A stretch of 45,858 nt of DNA, taken from positions 1 through 45,858 of the forward strand of contig JAJZUQ010000021.1 of the NCBI GenBank assembly GCA_021848385.1, given 5' to 3'. Shown one piece after another: positions 16,472 to 23,616 of this stretch. This DNA comes from Deltaproteobacteria bacterium (GTDB lineage Bacteria > Desulfobacterota > Desulfuromonadia > Geobacterales > Geobacteraceae). The notes under the pieces were generated by a model, which was not told the DNA's origin, searched no databases, and saw nothing but the letters and a program-made list of their open reading frames with translations. Numbering within the stretch: the first letter of the stretch is position 1; every line of letters begins with the position of its first letter. Position numbers and translations under genes: made by a program.

Positions 16472-17002
16472 TTAAGGCATCAATCCCCGCACATCCACCG
16501 GCGGTTCCTCGTCAGGGTTCCCTCCACGCGGGGTCACAACGCCGATCCCGGCATGCCGGTAAAAATTGTATTCGGCATCCTTGCCGCAGCCGTCGATGAG
16601 GAGGTCCTCCTTCTCATAGACCAGATCCATGATGTCCCGTTTGCAGATCTCGTAGTCGGGGGTCATCTGGATCGCCATGGTGGGACAGGCCTCGGCGCAG
16701 AGGCCGCAGAAGATGCAGCGGGAGAAATTGATCCGGAACCAGGCCGCATAGCGGCGGCCGTTGTCGTGCTCTGCAGCCTGCATGGAGATGCAGTCCACAG
16801 GGCATGCGGCGGAGCAGAGATAACAGGCGACGCAGCGCTCACCCCCGTCGGGGTCGCGGGTAAGCACGATGCGGGCACGATAACGGGGAAAGGGAACGCG
16901 TTTTTCTTCCGGGTACTGGACCGTCACCGGTCTGCGGAACATGTGTTTCCAGGTGGTCCAGAAACCGGCGCCCAGCGCCTTGATATCGGTGAGGAGAGAC
17001 AT
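16472..17002 (-). CDS. nuoI: NADH-quinone oxidoreductase subunit I (8Fe ferredoxin-like)
   Basis: 176 residues. Two [4Fe-4S] motifs typical of NuoI clusters N6a and N6b: [12 protein letters not shown] at 57-68 (C57, C60, C63, C67) and [12 protein letters not shown] at 96-107 (C96, C99, C102, C106). These pass electrons along the peripheral arm towards NuoB. The N-terminal amphipathic stretch [21 protein letters not shown] anchors it to the membrane. The start at 17002 has GGAGCG six bases upstream; the longer in-frame reading to 17224 covers the end of the ankyrin gene in another frame and is rejected. An ankyrin gene separates it from nuoH. Confidence 0.94.
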   Translation of the reverse strand: MSLLTDIKALGAGFWTTWKHMFRRPVTVQYPEEKRVPFPRYRARIVLTRDPDGGERCVACYLCSAACPVDCISMQAAEHDNGRRYAAWFRINFSRCIFCGLCAEACPTMAIQMTPDYEICKRDIMDLVYEKEDLLIDGCGKDAEYNFYRHAGIGVVTPRGGNPDEEPPVDVRGLMP

Positions 17003-17064
17003 GGGAAACGCTCCGTGCTTGACGCAATAAGGGGCGGGAATCTCCCGCCCCTCTCCGGAACTCT

Positions 17065-17535
17065 CTATGCGGTTGTTTCTTTCGCCCGTTGGGCTTTTTT
17101 CAAGAGGGCATGGGCTAAGGGGTGGTCGTTGTTTTCGGCATAAGCCATGGCGGTTGTGCCGGCGAGGGTCTTGGCGTTGGCATCGGCCCCGTTGTTCAGG
17201 AGGGATTGGACAGTGTGGTTGCAACCGTAAATCGCGGCGAGCATCAGGGGAGTATGCCAGTCCCGGTCACGAGAATTCAGGTCGGCACCGCTGGCTATCA
17301 GGAGATTGACAACATCAAGCTTGCCGTTGGCTGCTGCGTAGTGAAGGGCCGTTTTACCTTTGGAACTCTTCGCATCCACCTCGGCCCCGCGGTGGAGCAG
17401 GTCCTTGACTGCTTCAACGTCTCCTTCCTTTGCCGCGTCCATCAGAGCTGTGTGCCCGTCCTTGTTGACCACATTGACGTTCTGCATAGCAATGTCCCCC
17501 TTTCTGTTCATGCTGCCCGTTACGATCTCTGTCAT
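17065..17535 (-). CDS. Ankyrin-repeat protein between nuoH and nuoI
   Basis: 156 residues, cytosolic (no signal peptide). Four ankyrin repeats can be traced: [21 protein letters not shown] (about 26-47), [20 protein letters not shown] (60-79), [21 protein letters not shown] (about 93-113), and a degenerate [20 protein letters not shown]. Start at 17535 has a near-perfect ribosome site, TAAGGAGG. It lies in the same direction as its neighbours, 62 bases before nuoI and 52 bases after nuoH, so it should be transcribed with Complex I. Ankyrin repeats mediate protein-protein contact; a role in assembly or regulation of Complex I is a guess from position only. Confidence 0.85.
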   Translation of the reverse strand: MTEIVTGSMNRKGDIAMQNVNVVNKDGHTALMDAAKEGDVEAVKDLLHRGAEVDAKSSKGKTALHYAAANGKLDVVNLLIASGADLNSRDRDWHTPLMLAAIYGCNHTVQSLLNNGADANAKTLAGTTAMAYAENNDHPLAHALLKKAQRAKETTA

Positions 17536-17587
17536 AGCCCCGTCCTCCTTATGGTGACATCTTCAAGCAAGAGATAGGTAAACCGGT

Positions 17588-18577
17588 TCAACGGAACATA
17601 AGCCACCAGCCGGTAACAAGTATATTGAGCAAAGCAAGGGGCGTCAACACTTTCCAACCAAAATGCATTAATTGATCGTACCTCAGACGTGGCAGGGTGC
17701 CGCGCATCCAGATGAAAAAGAAGGCGAAGGCGATGACCTTCAGGAAAAACCAGACGACAGGGGGAAGAACGGGGCCGTGCCAGCCGCCGAGGAACAGGGT
17801 CGCCGCCAGTCCCCCGAGGACGATGATGTTGATATATTCGCCGACAAAGAAGAGGCCGAAGCGCATTCCCGAATACTCGGCATGGAAGCCGGCCACCAGT
17901 TCCCCTTCCGCCTCGGGGAGGTCGAAGGGTATCCGCTTGCACTCGGCGGCGATGCTGACGAGAAATATGACGAAGGCGACGGGCTGGTAGAGAATGAACC
18001 AGCCGCCGGCCTGGGCGTTGACGATGTCGGTAAGACGGAAGGAGCGGGCGAGCATCACCACCGGCACGAGGGAGAGTCCCATGGAGAGCTCATAAGAGAT
18101 GAGCTGGGCCAGGCCGCGGATGGAGCCGAGGAGGGCATACTTTGAGTTGGAGGCCCAGCCGCCGATGGCCACGCCGTAGACGGCGATGGAAGAGAGGGCC
18201 ATGAAGAAGAGGAGCCCCACGTTCAGGTCACTCACCACCATCGGTATCTCCCGGCCCAGGATTTCAAGGGGCGCACCGAAGGGGATGACGGCAAAGATGA
18301 GGATGGCCGGGATGGCGGCCATGGCGGGGGCCAGATAGAAGAGCCACTTGTCGGCACCATCCGGCCGGACATCCTCTTTGGTCAGCATCTTTATCAGATC
18401 GGCCAGCGGTTGGAGAAGCCCCATCGGCCCGACCCGGTTCGGCCCCTTCCGGTCCTGGATCCAGCCAAGGATGCGCCGCTCGGCAAAGACCAGGTAAGCG
18501 GCCAGGGTCAGGATGACGAAGAAGACCAGGCCGAGCTTGGCGGCCAGTAACATTAGGTCGAGGGTGCAGTCAGTCAT
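17588..18577 (-). CDS. nuoH: NADH-quinone oxidoreductase subunit H
   Basis: 329 residues, about eight transmembrane helices; forms the quinone-binding interface with NuoB and NuoD. Signature segments: ERRILGWIQDRKGPNRVGP, LLQPLADLIKMLTKED, ALLGSIRGLAQLISYELSM and the cytosolic loop FDLPEAEGELVAGFHAEYSG. The start overlaps the end of nuoG by eight bases, so translation is coupled. No insertions or missing motifs seen. Confidence 0.95.
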   Translation of the reverse strand: MTDCTLDLMLLAAKLGLVFFVILTLAAYLVFAERRILGWIQDRKGPNRVGPMGLLQPLADLIKMLTKEDVRPDGADKWLFYLAPAMAAIPAILIFAVIPFGAPLEILGREIPMVVSDLNVGLLFFMALSSIAVYGVAIGGWASNSKYALLGSIRGLAQLISYELSMGLSLVPVVMLARSFRLTDIVNAQAGGWFILYQPVAFVIFLVSIAAECKRIPFDLPEAEGELVAGFHAEYSGMRFGLFFVGEYINIIVLGGLAATLFLGGWHGPVLPPVVWFFLKVIAFAFFFIWMRGTLPRLRYDQLMHFGWKVLTPLALLNILVTGWWLMFR

Positions 18578-20468
18578 GAATGAGCACCCCCTCCCCTTCC
18601 GGATCGAGGTTCCGCAATACTTCCCACCGGCCGCTTAACGGCTCTTCGACCTTCTCCCCGCCGAGCCTCTCGATGAGCGCGGCAATTACCCGCCAGGCGG
18701 GAAGGACATCGCCCCCCAGCGACATGACACGATGGACCCGGGGGGGATGGCCAGCCGGGTCCAGCCCTTTGATGGGGAGCCCCGGCTGCATCACCCTCCT
18801 GAACCGCTGGGCCCGCCCCTCGTTGTTGAGGAAGGTACCGTCCATCTCCACCCAGGCCGTGGTGGGGAGGACGATCTGGGCCTGCCGAACGGCGGCGGTC
18901 GGGAGCCAGTCGGCAGCAGCCACGAAGGGGACGGCCGCCAGCAGTTCTTCCGGGATGTCCGCCTCCAGGGCGATGATCCCCTTCACCCTCCCCGTCGCCA
19001 CCGCTTCAGTCAGGGAACCGGCGCCGTGCTCATGGGAGAGCAGCGCCGCAGCAAAGGCGTTGGGGCCGGATAGAGTATAGACGATCTTTGCCCCTGCCGC
19101 TGCTACGGCTTCGATGGTTGCATGGTCCGCCGTGGCCGTCCCGCAGATGACCACCGGTTGCGTGAACTGGTCGAGTGGCACGGCTGCCAGGGTATCCAAA
19201 GTGGTGATCTCCACGCCGGCCGTTTCCGCCAGCGCTGTTCCCCTGTCACCTCCCACCATGAAGAGCCGGGCCCCCTTCCGCCATGCCTGGCGCACGGCCA
19301 ATGCCAGCATGGGTGCTTCCGCCAGGAGATCACACGCAACAATGGCGATACCGTCACTCTCCCGTATGTCAGCCTGGGACGCGGCATTTTCTCCTGTCAG
19401 CTGACCGACCGCAGCAGCCGTCCGGTCCCCCGTACCTTCATCGGCAAAGTACGAGAGAAACCCCGCATCTGCACTGGCAGCGAGAGCCGGCAGGAGCACG
19501 CTCCCTTCCAGTGCCAGCCGGGGCGAACCGACCACCGCCACGCTCCCCTCCCCGTAAAGGTCGAGAAGTTCGCCGAGACGGAGAACCAGGGCATCAAGCG
19601 CCTCATCCCAACCCGTTTCCTGACCGTCCACCAGCGGCACCCGCGGCCGCTCCGGATCGTTCACCAGCGCGTTGCTGAACCGCCCCCGGTCACAGATGAA
19701 CCAGCCGTTCACCGCGTCGTTCCTCCGCCCCATGGTCTTGAGCAGTTCCCGATAACGGGCGGCGGGGGTGATGGCACACCCCAGGGAGCAGTGGGGACAG
19801 ACCGACGGGGCCATGTCGTAGTCCCAGTAACGCGCCCGGAAACGGGCGGTCTTGTCGGTAAAGACCCCCGTGGGGCAGATATCGACGAGATTGCCGGCGA
19901 AAGGGGATTCCAGGACACCTGCCGCGAACCGGCCGAAGTAGACCCGCCGGGCACTCCCCATGACCCCGAAGTCGCGACCGCCAGCATACTCCTGGTAGAA
20001 GCGGGCACAGCGATAACACTGGATGCAGCGGTTCATCTCGTGCTCGATGTGGGGTCCGAGGTACTGGTTGACGTGGGTCCGCTTCTTCCCACCATAGCGG
20101 CGGATGCCGTGCCCCCCCGCGATGGTATAGTCCTGGAGCAGGCACTCCCCCCCCTCGTCGCAGACCGGGCAGTCATGGGGATGATTGAGCATGAGCCATT
20201 CGATGACGTGGCGGCGCATCTCCTGGGCCTCGGCGTCGGTGGTGGAAACCACCATCCCCTCTTGGGCCGGGAGCATGCACGACATCTGAATCCCCTTCAC
20301 CGGGCCGTCGAGGCACTTCACGGCGCAGACCCGGCAGGCGCCCACACTCCCCAGGGCGGGATGGTAGCAGAAATGGGGGATCCATATCCCCACCCGCTTC
20401 GCCGCTTCCAGGACGGTTGTCCCGACGGGAACATCCACGTCGATGTTGTCGATGGTCAGTTTCGGCAT
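18570..20468 (-). CDS. nuoG: NADH-quinone oxidoreductase subunit G
   Basis: 632 residues, shorter than the ~900-residue E. coli subunit; the C-terminal molybdopterin-like part is reduced. All cluster motifs are present: [2Fe-2S] N1b (C34, C45, C48, C64), N5 HxxxCxxCxxxxxC (H96, C100, C103, C109), N4 (C148, C151, C154 and C198), and N7 CPHCSLGC plus C259. N7 is lost in many lineages, so its retention here is worth noting. Electrons pass from NuoF through NuoG to NuoI. The gap before it holds a CACGAAT palindrome abutting the nuoF stop. Confidence 0.95.
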   Translation of the reverse strand: MPKLTIDNIDVDVPVGTTVLEAAKRVGIWIPHFCYHPALGSVGACRVCAVKCLDGPVKGIQMSCMLPAQEGMVVSTTDAEAQEMRRHVIEWLMLNHPHDCPVCDEGGECLLQDYTIAGGHGIRRYGGKKRTHVNQYLGPHIEHEMNRCIQCYRCARFYQEYAGGRDFGVMGSARRVYFGRFAAGVLESPFAGNLVDICPTGVFTDKTARFRARYWDYDMAPSVCPHCSLGCAITPAARYRELLKTMGRRNDAVNGWFICDRGRFSNALVNDPERPRVPLVDGQETGWDEALDALVLRLGELLDLYGEGSVAVVGSPRLALEGSVLLPALAASADAGFLSYFADEGTGDRTAAAVGQLTGENAASQADIRESDGIAIVACDLLAEAPMLALAVRQAWRKGARLFMVGGDRGTALAETAGVEITTLDTLAAVPLDQFTQPVVICGTATADHATIEAVAAAGAKIVYTLSGPNAFAAALLSHEHGAGSLTEAVATGRVKGIIALEADIPEELLAAVPFVAAADWLPTAAVRQAQIVLPTTAWVEMDGTFLNNEGRAQRFRRVMQPGLPIKGLDPAGHPPRVHRVMSLGGDVLPAWRVIAALIERLGGEKVEEPLSGRWEVLRNLDPEGEGVLIHD

Positions 20469-20482
20469 AAACAGAAACCTTT

Positions 20483-20564
20483 AGCCACGAATGGCACGAA
20501 TGAACACGAATAGATTCATTGGCATTGGTTTTTCATTCGTGAAAATTAGTGGTCATTCGTGGCT
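20483..20564. repeat. CACGAAT palindromic element, copy 1 (nuoG-nuoF gap)
   Basis: AGCCACGAATG (20483-20493) and CATTCGTGGCT (20554-20564) are perfect inverted ends. CACGAAT heptamers recur at intervals inside. The right end touches the nuoF stop codon. A second copy lies on the other side of nuoF. Confidence 0.7.
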
Positions 20565-21835
20565 CAATATGTTTTCTTGAACGGGCATTTCTTCCTCACA
20601 ATGTGCTCACGGATTTCATCCTCGAACAGCCGCAACAACCCCTCCACCGGTCCCATGGCGCCGGGAGCGAGGGGGCAGAAGGCATAGTTGAGGAGTTTGA
20701 CGTGCTCCCGGAGCATGGCGACATGCTCCTCCGTTCCCCGCCCCGCCTCGATCTCTTCCAGAATCCAACGCACGTAAGGAAGCCCTTCCCGACAGGGGGT
20801 GCACCAGCCGCACGATTCCCGGGCGTAGAAGGAGACCAGGTTCAGGGTCGCCGCCACCATGCAGGTTGTCGTGTCGAAGACCACGATCCCGCCGGTCCCG
20901 AGCCGCGAGCCGGCCTTGGCCACGGCGTCGAAGTCCATGGGGACCCCCCAGTGCGCCTTCGTGAAAAACGGCGTGGAGGCACCGCCGGGGATACACGCCT
21001 TGAACTCTCGCCCCGGCAGCATTCCGCCGCAGGGGCCGTCAATGATCTCCCCAAGAGGAATCCCGAGGGGGAGCTCGAAGCAGGCGGTGTTCCGGACATG
21101 GCCGCTGATGCAGAAGAGCTTGGTTCCCGACGCCTCGGGGATGCGCGCCAGCCCCTTGAACCAGGCCGGGCCGCGGGTGACGATGGCGGGAATGTTGGCC
21201 AGGGTCTCCACGTTGTTCACCACCGTCGGCCCTCCCCAGAGCCCCTTCACCGCCGGGAAGGGTGGTTTTGAACGGGGATTGGCCCGCAGCCCCTCCAGGG
21301 CGTTCATGAGGGCGGTCTCTTCCCCGCAGATGTAGCGGCCGGCGGAGACATGGACGTCGATGTCGCACGAAAAGCCGCTCCCCAGGATATTCTCCCCCAG
21401 AAGCCCCGCATCCCTTGATTCGGCAATGGCCCGCCGGAGGTTGGTCGCCGCCATCTCATAGCCGCGGCGGATGAAGATGAAGGCACGGCGGACGCCGATG
21501 GCGTAGGCGGCCAGCACCATCCCCTCCACGAGAGAATAGGGGTTCGCCTCCAGTAGCACCCGGTCCTTGTAGGTCCCCGGCTCCATCTCGTCGCAGTTGC
21601 AGATGAGCCAGCGGGGGCCGGGGAGATCGCGGGGGACGAAGGACCATTTCTTCCCCGTCGGGAAGCCCGCGCCACCACGGCCGCGCAGGTTGGCATCCAT
21701 CACCAGTTGCTGTACGGCATCGGGAGAGAGCTCACGGAGTGCCTTCCGGAGAGCGTCGAATCCCCCCTCTCCGGCATACTCGGCAAAGGTGACCGCCCGG
21801 CCGGGTCGGTTATGTCGGAAGAGAACAAGTTCCAT
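20564..21835 (-). CDS. nuoF: NADH-quinone oxidoreductase subunit F (NADH/FMN-binding)
   Basis: 423 residues. Entry point of Complex I: FMN/NADH site GRGGAGFPTGKKW at about 52-64, NCDEMEPGTYKDR, the SLBB-like middle, and the N3 [4Fe-4S] ligands CGWCTPCREG (C342, C345, C348) plus a distant Cys at about 387. The start is set at ATG 21835; an upstream in-frame GTG at 21853 would add MDQELE, encoded by the end of a repeat element, and neither has a strong ribosome site. CACGAAT palindromes flank the gene on both sides. It pairs with NuoE, from which it is separated by three non-nuo genes. Confidence 0.94.
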   Translation of the reverse strand: MELVLFRHNRPGRAVTFAEYAGEGGFDALRKALRELSPDAVQQLVMDANLRGRGGAGFPTGKKWSFVPRDLPGPRWLICNCDEMEPGTYKDRVLLEANPYSLVEGMVLAAYAIGVRRAFIFIRRGYEMAATNLRRAIAESRDAGLLGENILGSGFSCDIDVHVSAGRYICGEETALMNALEGLRANPRSKPPFPAVKGLWGGPTVVNNVETLANIPAIVTRGPAWFKGLARIPEASGTKLFCISGHVRNTACFELPLGIPLGEIIDGPCGGMLPGREFKACIPGGASTPFFTKAHWGVPMDFDAVAKAGSRLGTGGIVVFDTTTCMVAATLNLVSFYARESCGWCTPCREGLPYVRWILEEIEAGRGTEEHVAMLREHVKLLNYAFCPLAPGAMGPVEGLLRLFEDEIREHIVRKKCPFKKTY

Positions 21836-21844
21836 TTCAAGTTC

Positions 21845-21926
21845 TTGATCCACGAATCTACACGAATTGTCACGAATGGCGCATACAAACCAAAACGTAT
21901 TAATTCGTGATCATTCGTGGTTAATC
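21845..21926. repeat. CACGAAT palindromic element, copy 2 (nuoF-DUF488 gap)
   Basis: TTGATCCACGAATC on the left and ATTCGTGGTTAATCAA on the right form inverted ends, with further CACGAAT/ATTCGTG heptamers inside. It touches the possible GTG start of nuoF and the stop codon of the DUF488 gene. Confidence 0.7.
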
Positions 21927-22259
21927 AAGCAGCTCCTTCAAAACCACCGCGTTGTTGTGCTCCGCATCCTTTGCCGCATAGAGGAGGGTTACGGCTCCCC
22001 TGTTCGCTGCGGTGCGAAGCTCTGCCAGCTGTTCCTGACGGGACCGCAATTCCGAGCGGTATCGTTCCCGAAACTCCTCCCACTTCGCCGGGTCATGGCC
22101 GAACCACTTCCGCAGTGCGTCGCTCGGGGCGATCTCCTTCAGCCAGTCGTCGAGTCGCGCCTCGTTCTTCGCAATTCCGCGGGGCCAGAGACGGTCTACC
22201 AGCACCCGTCGTCCATCATCCGGCGCCGGTGCATCATAGATTCGTTTGAGCTTGACCAT
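21921..22259 (-). CDS. DUF488 (YeaO-like) protein inside the nuo operon
   Basis: 112 residues. The family signature RVLVDRLWPRGI at about 18-29 followed by WLKEIAPSDALRKWFGHDP and a C-terminal VTLLYAAKDAEHNNAVVL identify the YeaO branch of DUF488. Function is not established for this family. Same strand as the nuo genes, between a monoheme cytochrome and nuoF. Its last codons lie in a CACGAAT repeat. It has no obvious link to Complex I. Confidence 0.85.
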   Translation of the reverse strand: MVKLKRIYDAPAPDDGRRVLVDRLWPRGIAKNEARLDDWLKEIAPSDALRKWFGHDPAKWEEFRERYRSELRSRQEQLAELRTAANRGAVTLLYAAKDAEHNNAVVLKELLD

Positions 22260-22318
22260 GGTAATGACACCTCAAAGAGCGGGGCACCCACGGGAGGTGC
22301 CCCTACAGTGCCGCCATT

Positions 22319-22627
22319 CTACTTGAAGGTCTTGATGATGTACTCCGCTACGGCCTTGGCGTCCTTGCCTGGAAGCGCCTTAACGTCAAATTTGGTCATG
22401 CCTGGGCCAGGGTTGCGCATGTATTTGACCAGCTCCTTGGCAGTTTTCAGTTTATTTGCCTCCCGGTCCTTCTTGCTCAGGGTCTTTGCCTTATTGATGA
22501 TGTTCCCCCCATTCGGATGGCAGGCCATACATTTAGCATTAAAGATATCTTCACCAGACGCATATGCCGTTGCGGCAAACAGAGCTGTTGATGTCAGGGC
22601 CACTGCTACGGTCGTAAAGAGTTTCAT
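22319..22627 (-). CDS. Monoheme c-type cytochrome (class I) inside the nuo operon, copy 2
   Basis: 102 residues. Signal peptide (about 1-23, ending TAYA), one heme site CMACH at 33-37 and a probable axial methionine in NPGPGMTKF (Met77), i.e. a small c6/c8-like class I cytochrome with His/Met ligation. Start at 22627 uses GAGGGGG; the longer in-frame form lacks a clean signal. A paralogue sits just upstream, sharing SKKDREAN, PGPGMT and the YI.KTFK ending. Periplasmic electron carrier; the partner is unknown, but co-transcription with Complex I is likely. Confidence 0.9.
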   Translation of the reverse strand: MKLFTTVAVALTSTALFAATAYASGEDIFNAKCMACHPNGGNIINKAKTLSKKDREANKLKTAKELVKYMRNPGPGMTKFDVKALPGKDAKAVAEYIIKTFK

Positions 22628-22675
22628 CTCGTACCCCCTCAGGTTGGTCGCCGGCGCAGACACGGCGGATATACC

Positions 22676-23008
22676 TTACTTGAATGTCTTGAGAATATAG
22701 GCGGCAATTGCCTTCGCTTCCTTGTCGGAGATGGTCTTCTTGTCGAAGGCGGTCATCCCCGGACCAGGTTTGCGCATCTTGGCGACAATATCCCTGACAT
22801 TCTTGACGCCATTGGCCTCACGATCCTTTTTACTAAGTGTCCTGGCCGGGTTAACGATATTTCCCCCGTCTTTGTGGCAGGCCGTGCAATGCTCCTCAAA
22901 CTCCCTCTTGCCGTCGATCTTCTGCCCCTTTTTCGTGTCCGCGAAACTGACCGTAGCAAAAGCCGCCACGGCAAACATGCAGGAAACCGCCACTACCCGT
23001 TTTTTCAT
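22676..23008 (-). CDS. Monoheme c-type cytochrome (class I) inside the nuo operon, copy 1
   Basis: 110 residues. Signal peptide MKKRVVAVSC...SFA, then heme site CTACH at 41-45 and probable axial Met85 in KPGPGMTAFD. It is clearly paralogous to the next gene, so the pair arose by tandem duplication. Ribosome site AGAGAGGAG. It starts 26 bases after the nuoE stop, tight enough for co-transcription. In ordinary nuo operons nuoF follows nuoE directly. A small class I cytochrome could accept electrons from a periplasmic quinol oxidase or cytochrome complex; nothing in the sequence says which. Confidence 0.9.
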   Translation of the reverse strand: MKKRVVAVSCMFAVAAFATVSFADTKKGQKIDGKREFEEHCTACHKDGGNIVNPARTLSKKDREANGVKNVRDIVAKMRKPGPGMTAFDKKTISDKEAKAIAAYILKTFK

Positions 23009-23034
23009 CGCTTTCTCCTCTCTTATGGTTTCGG

Positions 23035-23511
23035 TCAGCTGATGACCGCGCGCTCCCGCGCAAGAATTTCATCTATGCTCTCCAGAGTCAACCGGCCGTA
23101 AAGGGTGTCGCCGACCATCATGGTCGGCCCTTCGCCGCAATTACCGAGACAGCAGCAGGGAAGCAGTGTGAAAATCCCGTCACCGGTAGTTTCCCCCGGC
23201 TCCACCCCGAGACGCCGGGCAAGATGGGCCAGCATGGTCTCCCCCCCCACCGCCCAGCAGGAGATGGAGTCACAGACATGGATCACCCGCTTACCCACCG
23301 GCCGGCGGTAGATCATCTCGTAGAAGGTCGCCAGCTCCTCCACCTGGAGAGATGTAAGCCCCAGGAGTTCCGCCGCCTCCCCCACCGCCTCGTCGGTCAG
23401 CCAGCCGTAGTGCCGCTGCAGCTCCTTCATCACGTCCACCGCCGCCTCGCGGGGGGTGATGGCAGCGGCAATGCGGGCCTGTAGTTCAGTTTTGAGCGAT
23501 TCAGGAATCAA
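23035..23511 (-). CDS. nuoE: NADH-quinone oxidoreductase subunit E
   Basis: 158 residues, thioredoxin-like [2Fe-2S] protein carrying cluster N1a with ligands C80, C85, C121 and C125 (C-x4-C and C-x3-C spacing: CDSISC, CLGNC). The helical N-terminus ELQRHYGWLTDEAV is typical. The start codon is TTG at 23511 with AGGAG six bases upstream. Separated from nuoBCD by a double-hairpin repeat and from nuoF by two cytochromes and a DUF488 gene. Confidence 0.94.
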   Translation of the reverse strand: MIPESLKTELQARIAAAITPREAAVDVMKELQRHYGWLTDEAVGEAAELLGLTSLQVEELATFYEMIYRRPVGKRVIHVCDSISCWAVGGETMLAHLARRLGVEPGETTGDGIFTLLPCCCLGNCGEGPTMMVGDTLYGRLTLESIDEILARERAVIS

Positions 23512-23535
23512 TTCTGCTCCTCATAACTCCCCCTG

Positions 23536-23590
23536 CCCCCTCTTAACTTAAGAGGGGGAATCAGTGTCCCTCCCCTTAGTTAAGGGGAGG
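23536..23590. repeat. Double-hairpin repeat between nuoBCD and nuoE
   Basis: Two adjacent palindromes: CCCCCTCTTAACTTAAGAGGGGG (23536-23558, shown here as arms around AACTT) and CCTCCCCTTA-GT-TAAGGGGAGG (23569-23590). No T-run follows, so this is not a classic terminator. It could stabilise or process the nuo messenger. Confidence 0.7.
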
Positions 23591-23616
23591 ACAGGAGGGG
23601 TTAGCTTGTCACCATT

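Noticed and set aside
17003-17224. N-terminal extension of nuoI
   Set aside because: The extension is encoded by the antisense-frame of the end of the ankyrin gene and lacks a ribosome site; 17002 has one and matches NuoI length.
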